Notes under the pieces: generated by a model
Databases searched by the model: none
What the model was told of the DNA's origin: nothing
The model's input: only the letters and a program-made list of their open reading frames with translations
Translations under genes and position numbers: made by a program
DNA from: DATAYA01 sp963754235
Lineage (GTDB): Bacteria; Pseudomonadota; Alphaproteobacteria; Acetobacterales; Acetobacteraceae
Assembly (NCBI GenBank): GCA_963754235.1
Contig: CAVWFK010000009.1
Span: 11,662-75,661, forward strand
Length of the DNA: 64,000 bases
Reading direction: 5' to 3'
Part shown: one piece after another, positions 16,532 through 27,868 of the stretch
How the letters are laid out: each line of letters begins with the position of its first letter
Numbering within the stretch: the stretch's first letter is position 1

Positions 16532-17923
16532 TCAGATATGCAGCGCCCTCCCCTCCGTCGCCAGCGCCGCCTCCTTCACGGCCTCGCTCAGCGTCGGGTG
16601 GGCGTGGCAGATGCGGGCCACGTCCTCGGCCGATGCCGCGAACTCCATCGCCGTCGCTAGCTCCGCGATCAGCGTGCCGGCATCCGGGCCGATGATGTGC
16701 GCGCCCAGGATGCGGTCCGTCGTTTTGTCCGCGAGGATTTTCACGAATCCGTCCGTGGCTCCCATTGCACGCGCGCGCCCGTTCGCCGTGAAGGGGAATT
16801 TTCCCACGTTGTAAGCGATGCCGTCGGCCTTCAACTGCTCCTCGGTGCGGCCGAGCGAAGCCACCTCCGGCCACGTGTACACTACGCCCGGGATCACGTC
16901 GTAATCGACATGCCCGGCCTGCCCGGCAAGGTCCTCGGCGAGGGCGACGCCCTCCTCCTCGGCCTTGTGCGCGAGCATCGGCCCGGCGATCACGTCGCCG
17001 ATCGCGTAGATACCGGGGATGTTGGTCGCGTAACGCGCATCCACGCGCACCCGCCCGCGCTCATCCAGCGCGACACCGATCGCGTCCAGCCCCAGCCCCT
17101 CCGTGTTCGGCCGCCGCCCGACTGCGACCAGCACCACGTCGGCCGTGATTTCCTGCGCCTCGCCGCCGGCCGACGGCTCCAGCGTCAGCACTACCCCGTC
17201 ATTGCCGGTGCGCGCGCCCGTCACCTTGCTGCCGAGTTTGAACTTGATCCCTTGCTTGCCCAGGACACGCTCAAGCGCCTTGGCGATTTCCGCGTCCATC
17301 CCCGGCACCAGCCGATCGAGGAACTCCACCACCGTCACCGCCGCGCCGAGCCGACGCCACACGCTGCCCAGCTCTAGCCCGATATAGCCGCCGCCGATCA
17401 CCACAAACCGCGGCGGCACCGCGTCCAGCTCCAGGCCGCCGGTCGAGGTCACGATCCGTTTCTCGTCCACATCCACGCCCGCCAGCGCCATGCTGTCGCT
17501 GCCGGTGGCGATCACGATTGCCTTCGTCTGGTATTCGGCGCCGTCCACCGCGACGCGGCCGGGGGCCACGATGCGGCCCTCGCCCTTCAGCCACGTCACC
17601 TTGTTCTTGCCGAACAGGAACTCGACCCCCTTGACGTTCGCGGTCACCACTTCGGCCTTGCGCGCCTGCATCCGTGCGAGGTCCAGCTTGACGCTCTCGA
17701 CGACGACGCCGTGATCCTTGAACTGATGCGAGGCCTCCTCGAAGTTTTCCGAGGACTGCAACAGCGCTTTGGACGGGATGCAGCCGATGTTCAGGCACGT
17801 GCCGCCGAGCGTCGCGCGCTTCTCCACGCAGGCGACGCGCATCCCGAGCTGTGCCGCGCGGAGCGCGCAGACATAGCCGCCCGGCCCAGAGCCGATGATG
17901 ATGACATCGAAGGCGTCGGGCAT
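16532..17923 (-). CDS. lpd: Dihydrolipoyl dehydrogenase (E3)
   Basis: 463-residue FAD flavoprotein that reoxidises lipoamide for 2-oxo acid dehydrogenase complexes. The N-terminal FAD motif is VIIIGSGPGGYVCALRA, the redox disulfide is GGTCLNIGCIPSK, the NAD motif is VVIGGGYIGLELG and the C-terminal catalytic His/Glu region is CHAHPTLSEAVKEA. ATG 17923 is used because MPDAFDVIII is the usual beginning; the frame is open six residues further. It is the last gene of sucA-sucB-lpd. It is separated from sucB by about 330 bases holding a pair of REP-like hairpins, so its expression may be partly uncoupled. Confidence 0.96.
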   Translation of the reverse strand: MPDAFDVIIIGSGPGGYVCALRAAQLGMRVACVEKRATLGGTCLNIGCIPSKALLQSSENFEEASHQFKDHGVVVESVKLDLARMQARKAEVVTANVKGVEFLFGKNKVTWLKGEGRIVAPGRVAVDGAEYQTKAIVIATGSDSMALAGVDVDEKRIVTSTGGLELDAVPPRFVVIGGGYIGLELGSVWRRLGAAVTVVEFLDRLVPGMDAEIAKALERVLGKQGIKFKLGSKVTGARTGNDGVVLTLEPSAGGEAQEITADVVLVAVGRRPNTEGLGLDAIGVALDERGRVRVDARYATNIPGIYAIGDVIAGPMLAHKAEEEGVALAEDLAGQAGHVDYDVIPGVVYTWPEVASLGRTEEQLKADGIAYNVGKFPFTANGRARAMGATDGFVKILADKTTDRILGAHIIGPDAGTLIAELATAMEFAASAEDVARICHAHPTLSEAVKEAALATEGRALHI

Positions 17924-17977
17924 CAGGCGAGATCCTTGCACATGAACACGCGGGCGTAGCCGCGTGTTGAGTGGCTT

Positions 17978-18021
17978 CCCTCTCCGCCCCTGGGGGCGGA
18001 GAGGGTTGGGTGAGGTGGGGG
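17978..18021 (+). repeat. REP-like hairpin (family C), copy 2, left member of pair 1
   Basis: Stem 17978-18005 (CCCTCTCCGCCCC...GGGCGGAGAGGG) with the tail TTGGGTGAGGTGGGGG at 18006-18021. It pairs in inverse orientation with the copy at 18139-18183 inside the sucB-lpd gap. No gene is seen in 17924-18255. Confidence 0.8.
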
Positions 18022-18138
18022 TCCAGCGGCGATGGCGTTACGGGCGCGGACAGTCCTCGCACCTACGCCGCGGCGGGACAGCGCTGATGTCTCGAAGCGC
18101 TCGGGTACCGCCGAGAACTCCGGGCCGCGAAGGAGTTT

Positions 18139-18183
18139 CCCCCACCTCACCCCGGCCCTCTCCGCCCCCAGGGGCGGAGAGGG
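18139..18183 (-). repeat. REP-like hairpin (family C), copy 3, right member of pair 1
   Basis: Inverse orientation: the tail CCCCACCTCACCCCGG comes first, then stem 18156-18183. The tails of the pair face each other. Confidence 0.8.
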
Positions 18184-18255
18184 AGGTGAGCACCGCGGCT
18201 GATTCTCTGAATATCGTGGCTCTTTGGGGTCATCACGAAGAATCGCCAGTATGTG

Positions 18256-19608
18256 TCACAGCCCCAGCAGCAGCCGGCGGGGGTCCTCGACGCCTTCCTT
18301 CACCCGCACCAGGAACTGCACCGCCTCCTTCCCGTCCACGATCCGATGATCGTAGGAGAGTGCGAGATACATCATCGGCCGCGCCTCGATCTTGCCGCCC
18401 GCCACGATCGGCCGCTCCATGATCTTGTGCATCCCCAAAATGCCCGATTGCGGCGGATTGAGGATCGGCGTGGACATCAGCGAGCCGTAGATGCCGCCGT
18501 TGGTGATGCTGAACGTGCCGCCCGACAGCTCGTCGAGCTTCAGGGAGCCGTCGCGCGCACGGCGGCCGAAATCGGCGATCCCGCGCTCGATCTCGGCGAA
18601 GCTCATGCGGTCCGCATCGCGCAGCACCGGCACCACCAACCCCGACGCGCCGCCGACCGCAATCCCCATGTGGACGAAATGCTTGTACACTATCTCCTCG
18701 CCGTCGACCTCGGCGTTCACGGCGGGGAACTCGGCGAGCGCTGCCACGCAGGCGCGGACGAAGAAGCCCATGAAGCCGAGCCGCACGCCGTCATGCTTCT
18801 TCTCGAACGCCTCGCGATACTCGGCGCGCAGCGCCATCACCGCCGACATGTCCACCTCGTTGAAGGTGGTCAGCATCGCCGCGGTGTTCTGCGCCTCCTT
18901 CAGCCGCGCGGCGATGGTGCGGCGCAGGCGCGTCATGCGCACCCGCTCCTCGCCCGGCCCGGCCGCGCGCGGCGCGCGGGCGACGGGCGCGGGTGCCGGC
19001 GCGGGCGCAGCGGGGGCAGGACGGCTCAGGAACGCGAGCACGTCGCCCTTGGTGATGCGTCCGTCCTTGCCCGATCCGGCGCCCAGCGCGTCGGCGCCGA
19101 CGCCCCTTTCCTCCATCAGCTTCTCGGCCGAGGGCATCGGCGGGTGAGGGGTCGCGGGTCGCGCGACCGGCCCCAGCGGCGCGGGCGGAGGACGGACGCC
19201 GGCCGGAGGATTGGCGGCGGGCGCGGTCGCGGTCGCCGGCGCGTCCGCCGGCAGCGGCGCAGGCGTCGCCTCGCGCGCCAGCGCCTCGCCGGCGACCGGC
19301 GGCGCGGGCTTGGCCTGCGAACCTGACGAGGCGGGCGTCGAGGGGCGTGCCTGCGGCGGCCCGGCGGCCCCGTTTGCCTCCACCAAGCCCAGCACCGCGC
19401 CGACCTCGACCTCGGCCCCTTCCTCAACGGCGACCGAAGCGAGCGTGCCGGCCGCGGGGGCGCCGACCTCCACCGTGACCTTGTCGGTTTCCAGCTCCAC
19501 CAGCGGTTCGTCGGCCGCAACCGTGTCGCCCGCGTGCTTGAGCCAGCGCGCGATGGTGGCCGAGGTGACGCTCTCGCCCAGGGTGGGAACCTTGATCTCG
19601 GTGGCCAT
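18256..19608 (-). CDS. sucB: Dihydrolipoyllysine succinyltransferase (E2 of 2-oxoglutarate dehydrogenase)
   Basis: 450 residues. The N-terminal lipoyl domain has the lipoylated Lys in VELETDKVTVEV (about residue 43). An Ala/Pro-rich hinge, a peripheral subunit-binding domain (SAEKLMEERGVGADALGAGS) and a second hinge follow. The acyltransferase core carries SFAEIERGIADFGRRARDG and the active-site His-Asp in LALSYDHRIVDGKEAV. FMGFFVRACVAAL favours succinyltransferase over acetyltransferase, and linkage to sucA settles it. ATG 19608 gives the classical MATEIKVPTLGES start. It forms the core of the TCA-cycle complex. Confidence 0.96.
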   Translation of the reverse strand: MATEIKVPTLGESVTSATIARWLKHAGDTVAADEPLVELETDKVTVEVGAPAAGTLASVAVEEGAEVEVGAVLGLVEANGAAGPPQARPSTPASSGSQAKPAPPVAGEALAREATPAPLPADAPATATAPAANPPAGVRPPPAPLGPVARPATPHPPMPSAEKLMEERGVGADALGAGSGKDGRITKGDVLAFLSRPAPAAPAPAPAPVARAPRAAGPGEERVRMTRLRRTIAARLKEAQNTAAMLTTFNEVDMSAVMALRAEYREAFEKKHDGVRLGFMGFFVRACVAALAEFPAVNAEVDGEEIVYKHFVHMGIAVGGASGLVVPVLRDADRMSFAEIERGIADFGRRARDGSLKLDELSGGTFSITNGGIYGSLMSTPILNPPQSGILGMHKIMERPIVAGGKIEARPMMYLALSYDHRIVDGKEAVQFLVRVKEGVEDPRRLLLGL

Positions 19609-19660
19609 GCACTGTCCCCTGCGGCCGTCAGGCGAATGCCCCGACCGTGCCGACATCTCC

Positions 19661-19743
19661 GTCATGCCCGGCGGAGGCCGGGCATCCACGACGTTGCGGT
19701 CGCACCAAAGACGTGGATGGTCGGCCTTCGCCGACCATGACGG
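19661..19743. repeat. Dispersed palindromic repeat, family D (GTCATGCCCGG...CCATGACGG type)
   Basis: Begins CGTCATGCCCGG and ends CGACCATGACGG, with internal inverted pieces GGCATCCACGAC and GACGTGGATGG. It is located between sucA and sucB. Only one copy is seen in the window; similar repeats are common in alphaproteobacteria. Confidence 0.6.
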
Positions 19744-19785
19744 ATGCTCCCCGTCCAAATGGGATGGTGCTGCCGGAGCAACTCC

Positions 19786-22635
19786 TTACTCCACGCCCAG
19801 CGCCCGCCCGACCAGCGCCTTCTGCTGCGCCGCATGAACGCTCGCCTGCCCGGTCGCCGGACTCGCCGCCGCCGCGCGCCCGATATAAACGGGCCGCTTG
19901 GCCGCAGCGCCGATGCATCCCAGCACCGTCTCGATCCGCCGATCGACGAAGCTCCAGGCGCCCATGTTCTCCGGCTCCTCCTGGCACCACACGATCTCAG
20001 CCTGGGCGGCGGGGGTGAGCACCTCCTTCAGCGTCCGTTCCGGAAACGGATAGAGCTGCTCGACCCGCACGATCGCGACGTCGCGCAGGCCGCGGTCGCG
20101 CCGCTCGGCAAGCAGATCGTAATAGACCTTGCCGCAGCACAGCACGACGCGCCGAAGCTCGCCGGGCGGCGCGATCGCGTCGGTCTCGGGGATGACGAAG
20201 CGGAAGCCGCCGCCATTGGTCATCTCGTCGAGCGAGGAGGTCGCGAGCTTGTGCCGCAGCAGGCTCTTCGGCGTCATCACCACCAGCGGCTTGCGGAAGT
20301 TCCGCTTGATTTGCCGGCGAAGCGCATGGAAGTAGTTGGCGGGCGTGGTCGGGTTGATCACCGTCATGTTCCGCTCGGCGCAGAGCTGCAAATAGCGTTC
20401 GAGCCGCGCCGAGGAGTGTTCCGGCCCTTGCCCTTCGTAGCCGTGCGGCAGCAGCAATCCCAGCCCCGACATGCGTAGCCACTTGGTTTCGCCGGACGCG
20501 AGGAACTGGTCGATGATCACCTGCGCGCCGTTGGCGAAGTCGCCGAACTGCGCCTCCCACAATACGAGCGTGCGCGGATCGGCGACGCTGTAGCCGTATT
20601 CGAAACCCAGCACGCCCGCTTCCGACAGAAGCGAGTTGAATACCTCGATCTTTGCCTGACCCTCGGCGATGTTGTTGAGCGGCATGTATTCGTTCTGGTT
20701 GGTCTGGTCGATCAGCACGGCGTGGCGCTGGCTGAACGTGCCGCGCTGGCTATCCTCGCCGGAGAGGCGGATGCGGTGGCCTTCGAGCAGCAGGCTGCCG
20801 AAAGCCAGGGCTTCGCCGGTGCTCCAGTCGATTCCCTCGCCGCTGTCGATCATCGCCTGCTTGGCTCGCAATTGCCGGGCGATCTTCGGATTGATGTCGA
20901 AGCCATCCGGCACATGCGCGAGCGCGGCACCGATCTTCTGTAGCGTCCCCTTCGCAACCGCGGTCGCTTCCTCGCGCTCGTCCTCATCGTCGGCGCGCGT
21001 CAGGCCCGTCCAGTGGCCTTCCAGCCAGTCCGCCTTGTTCGGCCGGTAGGATTGCGCCGCCTGATAGGCATCTTCGAGCGTCGCCGCGAAACGGTCCCAC
21101 ACCGCGGCGGCCTCGGCCTCGGTCACGATCCCCTCGGCGACCAGCCGCTCGGCGCAGAGCGTGCGCGTCGTTTTCTGCCGCTCGATCTGGCGATACATCA
21201 CCGGCTGGGTGAAGGCCGGCTCATCGGTTTCGTTGTGACCGTGACGGCGATAGCAGACGATGTCGAGCACGATGTCGGTGCGGAACTCCAGCCGGAACTC
21301 CGCCGCCATCCGCGCGCAGAACACCACCGCGTCCAGATCGTCGCCGTTGATGTGCAAAATCGGCACCTGCACCGATTTCGCGACGTCGGTGCAATAGAGG
21401 CCGGAATAGGCGTGCGCGGGCAGGGTGGTGAAGCCGATCTGGTTGTTTGCCACCACGTGGATGGTGCCGCCGGTGCGATAGCCGATGAGCTGGCTCATCG
21501 CCAGCGTCTCATAGACGAGACCCTGGCCCGCAAACGCCGCGTCGCCGTGCATCACGATGCCCATGACGCTGCGCCGGCCGCTGGTGTCGCCCGCCATGTC
21601 CTGCCGCGCGCGCACCTTGCCGATCACCACCGGATCGACCGCCTCCAGGTGCGACGGATTGGGCTGGAGGGAGATGTGCACCGGAGTGCCGCCGATCTCG
21701 ACATCGGCCGAGGTGCCGAGATGGTATTTCACGTCGCCCGAACCCTGCACGTCGTCGGGCTTGAAGCTGGCGCCGCCGAACTCGCTGAATACGGCGGTGA
21801 ACGGCTTGCGCACGACGTTGACCAGCGTGTTGAGCCGGCCGCGATGCGGCATCCCGATCACGATTTCCTTGACGCCGCCCGCTGCCGCGACGCCGATCAG
21901 CGCGTGCATCGCCGGGATCAGCGCCTCGCCGCCTTCGAGGCCGAAGCGCTTGGTGGTGACGTAGCGGCGCTGGCAGAACGCCTCGAACCCCTCGGCCTCG
22001 GTGAGCTGCTGGAGCACCGCGCGCTTCTCCTCGGCCGAGAGCGCGGCGCGCCAGGGCGCACCCTCGATGCGGCGCTGGATCCAGGCCTTCTGATCCGGAT
22101 CCTGGATGTGCATGAACTCGACGCCGATCGGGCCGCAATAGCTCTCGCGCAGGATGCGCATGATCTCGCGCACGGTCGCAGTCTCGAGGCCGAGCACGTG
22201 GTCGATGAAGATCGGCCGATCGAGGTCGTCGGCAGCGAAGCCGTAAGTGGCGGGGTCAAGCTCGGCATGGGATTTCGGCACCTGCAAGCCGAGCGGGTCG
22301 AGCTTCGCCTCCAGGTGGCCGCGCACGCGATAGGCGCGGATCAGCATCAGCGCGCGCAGGCTGTCGCGGGCGGCGGCGCGCACCTCGTCCAGCGTCGCGG
22401 CGACGGCGGCGGCGTGTCCGTTCGGCTTCGTCGCGGCGCCGTTCGGGCGCGGCGCCCAGGAGGCACCCGCGGCATCGCCCAGCACCGAGCGGGCCTCCTC
22501 GCCCAAGGCCGAGAACAGTTCGGAGAAGCTGGGATCGACGGCCCCCGAATCGGCGGCCCAGCGCGCGTAGAGATCGGCCAGATACGCCGCGTTCGCGCCG
22601 TTGAACGCGGTTGCCAGGATGTCAACGCCAGCCAT
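19786..22635 (-). CDS. sucA: 2-oxoglutarate dehydrogenase E1 component
   Basis: 949 residues, full family length. The N-terminal segment contains FNGANAAYLADLYARWAADS, typical of OdhA/SucA E1. The TPP-binding half shows IGMPHRGRLNTL, VKYHLGTS and GDAAFAGQGLVYET. The C-terminal transketolase-like half shows FSQRHAVLIDQ, LLPHGYEGQGPEHSSAR and RKPLVVMTPKSLLR. It decarboxylates 2-oxoglutarate and transfers the succinyl group to SucB. It is the first gene of the sucA-sucB-lpd set. A 177-base gap with a dispersed repeat separates it from sucB. Confidence 0.97.
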   Translation of the reverse strand: MAGVDILATAFNGANAAYLADLYARWAADSGAVDPSFSELFSALGEEARSVLGDAAGASWAPRPNGAATKPNGHAAAVAATLDEVRAAARDSLRALMLIRAYRVRGHLEAKLDPLGLQVPKSHAELDPATYGFAADDLDRPIFIDHVLGLETATVREIMRILRESYCGPIGVEFMHIQDPDQKAWIQRRIEGAPWRAALSAEEKRAVLQQLTEAEGFEAFCQRRYVTTKRFGLEGGEALIPAMHALIGVAAAGGVKEIVIGMPHRGRLNTLVNVVRKPFTAVFSEFGGASFKPDDVQGSGDVKYHLGTSADVEIGGTPVHISLQPNPSHLEAVDPVVIGKVRARQDMAGDTSGRRSVMGIVMHGDAAFAGQGLVYETLAMSQLIGYRTGGTIHVVANNQIGFTTLPAHAYSGLYCTDVAKSVQVPILHINGDDLDAVVFCARMAAEFRLEFRTDIVLDIVCYRRHGHNETDEPAFTQPVMYRQIERQKTTRTLCAERLVAEGIVTEAEAAAVWDRFAATLEDAYQAAQSYRPNKADWLEGHWTGLTRADDEDEREEATAVAKGTLQKIGAALAHVPDGFDINPKIARQLRAKQAMIDSGEGIDWSTGEALAFGSLLLEGHRIRLSGEDSQRGTFSQRHAVLIDQTNQNEYMPLNNIAEGQAKIEVFNSLLSEAGVLGFEYGYSVADPRTLVLWEAQFGDFANGAQVIIDQFLASGETKWLRMSGLGLLLPHGYEGQGPEHSSARLERYLQLCAERNMTVINPTTPANYFHALRRQIKRNFRKPLVVMTPKSLLRHKLATSSLDEMTNGGGFRFVIPETDAIAPPGELRRVVLCCGKVYYDLLAERRDRGLRDVAIVRVEQLYPFPERTLKEVLTPAAQAEIVWCQEEPENMGAWSFVDRRIETVLGCIGAAAKRPVYIGRAAAASPATGQASVHAAQQKALVGRALGVE

Positions 22636-22758
22636 TCGTCTCTGCCTCTCGTGCTCGCCGAATCAGACAGGTAGCGACCGAAGATTAGTGCCGGTAGGCT
22701 TGAAGGGCCACGGGGGAGGGTTGTCCCCGCTGCATGGTCCTCTGCCGCATGGTCCCGC

Positions 22759-24214
22759 TCAAGCCAGCGCCGTCTCACGCCGAGCCGCCAGCGGCGCGAG
22801 CGCCTCCGCCACGGCCGCGATCACCGGCTCCCACGCTCCCGGCCGCGGCTGGCGGAACAGCCGCAGCGACGGATACCACGGGCTGTCGGTGCGCTCGAGC
22901 AGCCAGCGCCAATCCGCCGGACGCGCCAGCAGGGTCCAGGCCGGGCGACCCAGCGCGCCGGCCAGGTGCGCCGCCGCACTATCCACCGTCACCAGCAGGT
23001 CGAGATTGGCGATCACCGCGGCCGTCTCGCCGAAATCGCCGAGCTCGGCCGAGAGATCGAGCACGCCCATCTGCGCCATTGCCTCACTATCTGCCGCCGG
23101 CGGCGCCTTGGCGAGGCTGACCAGCGCCACTCCGCGCAGCGCGGCGAGCGGCGCCAGTTGCCCGAGCCGCAGCGACCGGCGGTAGTCGTTGGGGTGCGTC
23201 GTCCGGCCGGCCCAGAACAGCCCTACCCGGAACCGCCCGCGCTCGATCCGCCCGTCCAACCTGGCGCGCCAGTCCGCGACCCGCCCGGGCTCGGCGTGCA
23301 GGTAGGGATGCGGGCCGGAGACCGTGTCGAGTTCGCTGCCGAGCACGCCGGGCAGGCTGGAGAGGCGGCAATAGGCGGCATGACCGGGAATGCCGGCCCA
23401 GCTCGTGTAGCAGGCGTGAACCCCGTGGATGCGGCCGAGCAGCGGCGCAAGATCGGTGCTGCACGCCAGCAGCACTTCGCGCACGCGCGCCGCGACTGCG
23501 GGGATGAAGCGCGCGAAGTGCAGGGTGTCGCCGTAGCCCTGGTCGCCCACCAGCAAGATGCGCGCGTTCGGCAGCGCCATGCCGTTCCAGATCGGCGCGC
23601 CCATTTTGGGCAGCATTCCGCGAGCCTGCTCGGTCGCGTTGCGCCACTCGGTACTCGATCCAGCCCGACCGCATCTGGCCGCGCATCAGCAGCACCTGGC
23701 CAAGCCCGAGATGGGCCTCGGCATGATCGGGATCGCGGGCCAGGGCCGCGAGAAAGAACGTCGCGGCCTCGTCGTGCTCGCCGCGATCCATGTGGACTTT
23801 CGCCAGATTGAACAGCGAGACGGCGCTCGCCTGGAGCTGAACGGCGTGACGCGCGGTCGCCAGCGCCTCGTCCATGCGGCACTGCATCCGATAGAGGCCG
23901 GACAGGTTGAGCCACCAGTTGGCCACTCCGGCCTGCCGCGCGCAGGCGCGCTCCAGCAGCGGGATGCCGGCCTCGATCGCGCCGCGCTGGCCGTGGATCG
24001 CGCCCAGCAGTGCCAGGGCGGCCGGATGCTCAGGGGCGGCCTCCAGCACGTCCTGGCAGATGCCGACCGCCTCGTTGTAGCGCTTGGCCCGGCCCGCCTG
24101 CTCGGCGCGGCTCAGGGCTTCGAGATGCGGGTCCTTGGGTGCGGCCGCCGGTGCGGCGGGATCGGTGGCGGCGCCCGCAGGGGCGTTTCCGTTCTGGGCA
24201 ACGGTCGTGCTCAT
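22759..24214 (-). pseudogene. TPR protein with glycosyltransferase-like C-terminal domain, interrupted by a one-base frameshift
   Basis: From ATG 24214 the first frame encodes TPR units (HPAALALLGAIHGQRGAIEA, WWLNLSGLYRMQCRMDEALA, HAEAHLGLGQVLLMRGQMRS). It then degenerates after GWIEY. The other frame resumes exactly there with EWRNATEQARGMLPKMGAPI and continues with LLVGDQGYGDTLHFARFIP to the stop at 22759. Deleting one G of the GG at 23650-23651 joins the halves into about 485 residues. The C-terminal half looks like the GT9/TPR-associated family found in alphaproteobacteria (FAGRTTHPND-like and LLVTVDSAAAHLAGALG motifs). Its acceptor is unknown. Confidence 0.8.
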
Positions 24215-24351
24215 CGGGCAGGTCGGCTCCTGTCGCTGGCCGCAACGATCCGCGCAGGATGCCGCAGCGGGCCGGCCACGTCGAATGCCGATCCGCAGGT
24301 GCAGAAAGCGCACCCTCCCCGGGTCGCGGGGAGGGGCGCGCTTCGGGCCGG

Positions 24352-24936
24352 TCAGTTCGGCAGCAGCACCGAGTTCACCACCTGGATGACGCCGTTCGAC
24401 TGCATCACGTTGGGGATCGTCACCTCGGCGATACCGCTCTTCGCGCCCTGCACGAAGAGATGCCCGCCATTCACGCTGAACATCAGTGGCTCGCCTTCCA
24501 CTGTCTTCAGCATCGCCGTGCCGTGGCCCATCTTGACCATGTTCATGAGTTGGCCGGTGGTGTAGCGGCCGGGCACGACGTGATAGGTCAGGATTTTCGT
24601 CAGCGTCACCTTGTTCTCGGGCTTCACCAGCATCGCGACGGTGCCGGGCGGCAGCTTGTCGAATGCCTCATTGGTCGGCGCGAATACCGTGAACGGGCCG
24701 GGACTTTCCAGCGTCGATACCAGGCCCGCCGCCTTCACCGCCGCCACCAGCGTGGTGTGGTCCTTCGAGTTGACCGCGTTCTGCACGATGTTCTTCGACG
24801 GGTACATGGCGGCCCCGCCCACCATCACTGTCTTGTCGTTGTTCATCTGCGCGTTTGCAGCCGGCGAAATGGCCGCGAACGTGGCAGGCAGGGCAAGAGC
24901 CGCGAGCAGCAGGCTCGCGCGCTGAATGTGTCGCAT
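24352..24936 (-). CDS. Fasciclin-domain secreted protein
   Basis: 194 residues from ATG 24936. A signal peptide MRHIQRASLLLAALALPATF ending near ANA-QM is followed by a single FAS1 domain: FTVFAPTNEAFDKLPPGT (box H1), ILTYHVVPGRYTTGQL and SNGVIQVVNSVLLPN (box H2). Such proteins are periplasmic or cell-surface and may mediate adhesion; their enzymatic role is unknown. It is divergent from copA and shares the short intergenic region that holds the CueR-type operator, but nothing shows that this side is copper-controlled. Confidence 0.92.
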   Translation of the reverse strand: MRHIQRASLLLAALALPATFAAISPAANAQMNNDKTVMVGGAAMYPSKNIVQNAVNSKDHTTLVAAVKAAGLVSTLESPGPFTVFAPTNEAFDKLPPGTVAMLVKPENKVTLTKILTYHVVPGRYTTGQLMNMVKMGHGTAMLKTVEGEPLMFSVNGGHLFVQGAKSGIAEVTIPNVMQSNGVIQVVNSVLLPN

Positions 24937-25015
24937 GTGTTTGTCCCTTCGGCTGTGACGCCGTTCTGATGGCGCATCACCCCTACGGGAAAACCAGGCC
25001 GGCGGATGCGTCCCC

Positions 25016-25046
25016 TTGACCTTCCCATGATGGGAAGCCTTATCTC
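25016..25046 (+). promoter_or_regulatory. CueR-type (MerR-family) promoter/operator of copA
   Basis: TTGACC (25016-25021) as -35, then the perfect dyad CTTCCCAT-G-ATGGGAAG at 25021-25037, then TATCTC (25041-25046) as -10. The spacer is 19 bp, the overlong spacing that MerR-family activators need. ACCTTCC...GGGAAG matches the known CueR box. copA begins 30 bases downstream and a CueR-like gene follows copA. Confidence 0.82.
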
Positions 25047-25075
25047 CTGCGGCGCAAGAGCCGGGAGCGGGTCGA

Positions 25076-27370
<2,295 letters not shown>

Positions 27371-27385
27371 GCGGAGCGAGAGGCG

Positions 27386-27868
27386 ATGCGCGATCCGTCC
27401 GTCATGAATATCGGCGAGGCATCCCGGGAATCCGGCGTCTCGGCGAAGATGATCCGCTACTACGAGAGCATCGGGCTGATCCCCGCGCCCAGGCGTAGCG
27501 GGAGCGGCTATCGGCACTACCTGCCGAACGACATCCACACGCTGCGTTTCGTGCGGCGGGCGCGCGATCTCGGCTTCTCGATCGAGGCGATCATCCGCCT
27601 GCTCGATCTCTGGCGCGATCGCGCGCGCGCCAGTGCCGACGTGAAGCGCGTGGCGCTCGATCATGTCGCGACGTTGAAGGCCAAGATCGCCGATTTGCAG
27701 GCGATGGTGACGACGCTCGAACACCTCGCCGATCATTGCCGCGGCGACGAGCGCCCCGACTGCCCGATCATGGACGATCTCTCGGCGCAGACGGAGGCAC
27801 CGCCGCCCCGCAAGGAGCCGCGCGGTTCTGCGAAACGCGCGCCTGCGGAGCGAAGGCTGACGTCATGA
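27386..27868 (+). CDS. cueR: CueR-like copper-responsive MerR-family regulator
   Basis: 160 residues. The N-terminal MerR helix-turn-helix reads MNIGEASRESGVSAKMIRYY followed by ESIGLIPAPRR. A long dimerisation helix leads to the metal loop CRGDERPDC (Cys118 and Cys126, seven residues between), the spacing of Cu(I)-sensing CueR. The tail after MDDLS is charged and longer than in E. coli CueR. It lies 15 bases after copA, so it is probably part of the operon its product controls. Its stop overlaps the next start as ATGA, implying translational coupling with the permease. Confidence 0.93.
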   Translation: MRDPSVMNIGEASRESGVSAKMIRYYESIGLIPAPRRSGSGYRHYLPNDIHTLRFVRRARDLGFSIEAIIRLLDLWRDRARASADVKRVALDHVATLKAKIADLQAMVTTLEHLADHCRGDERPDCPIMDDLSAQTEAPPPRKEPRGSAKRAPAERRLTS

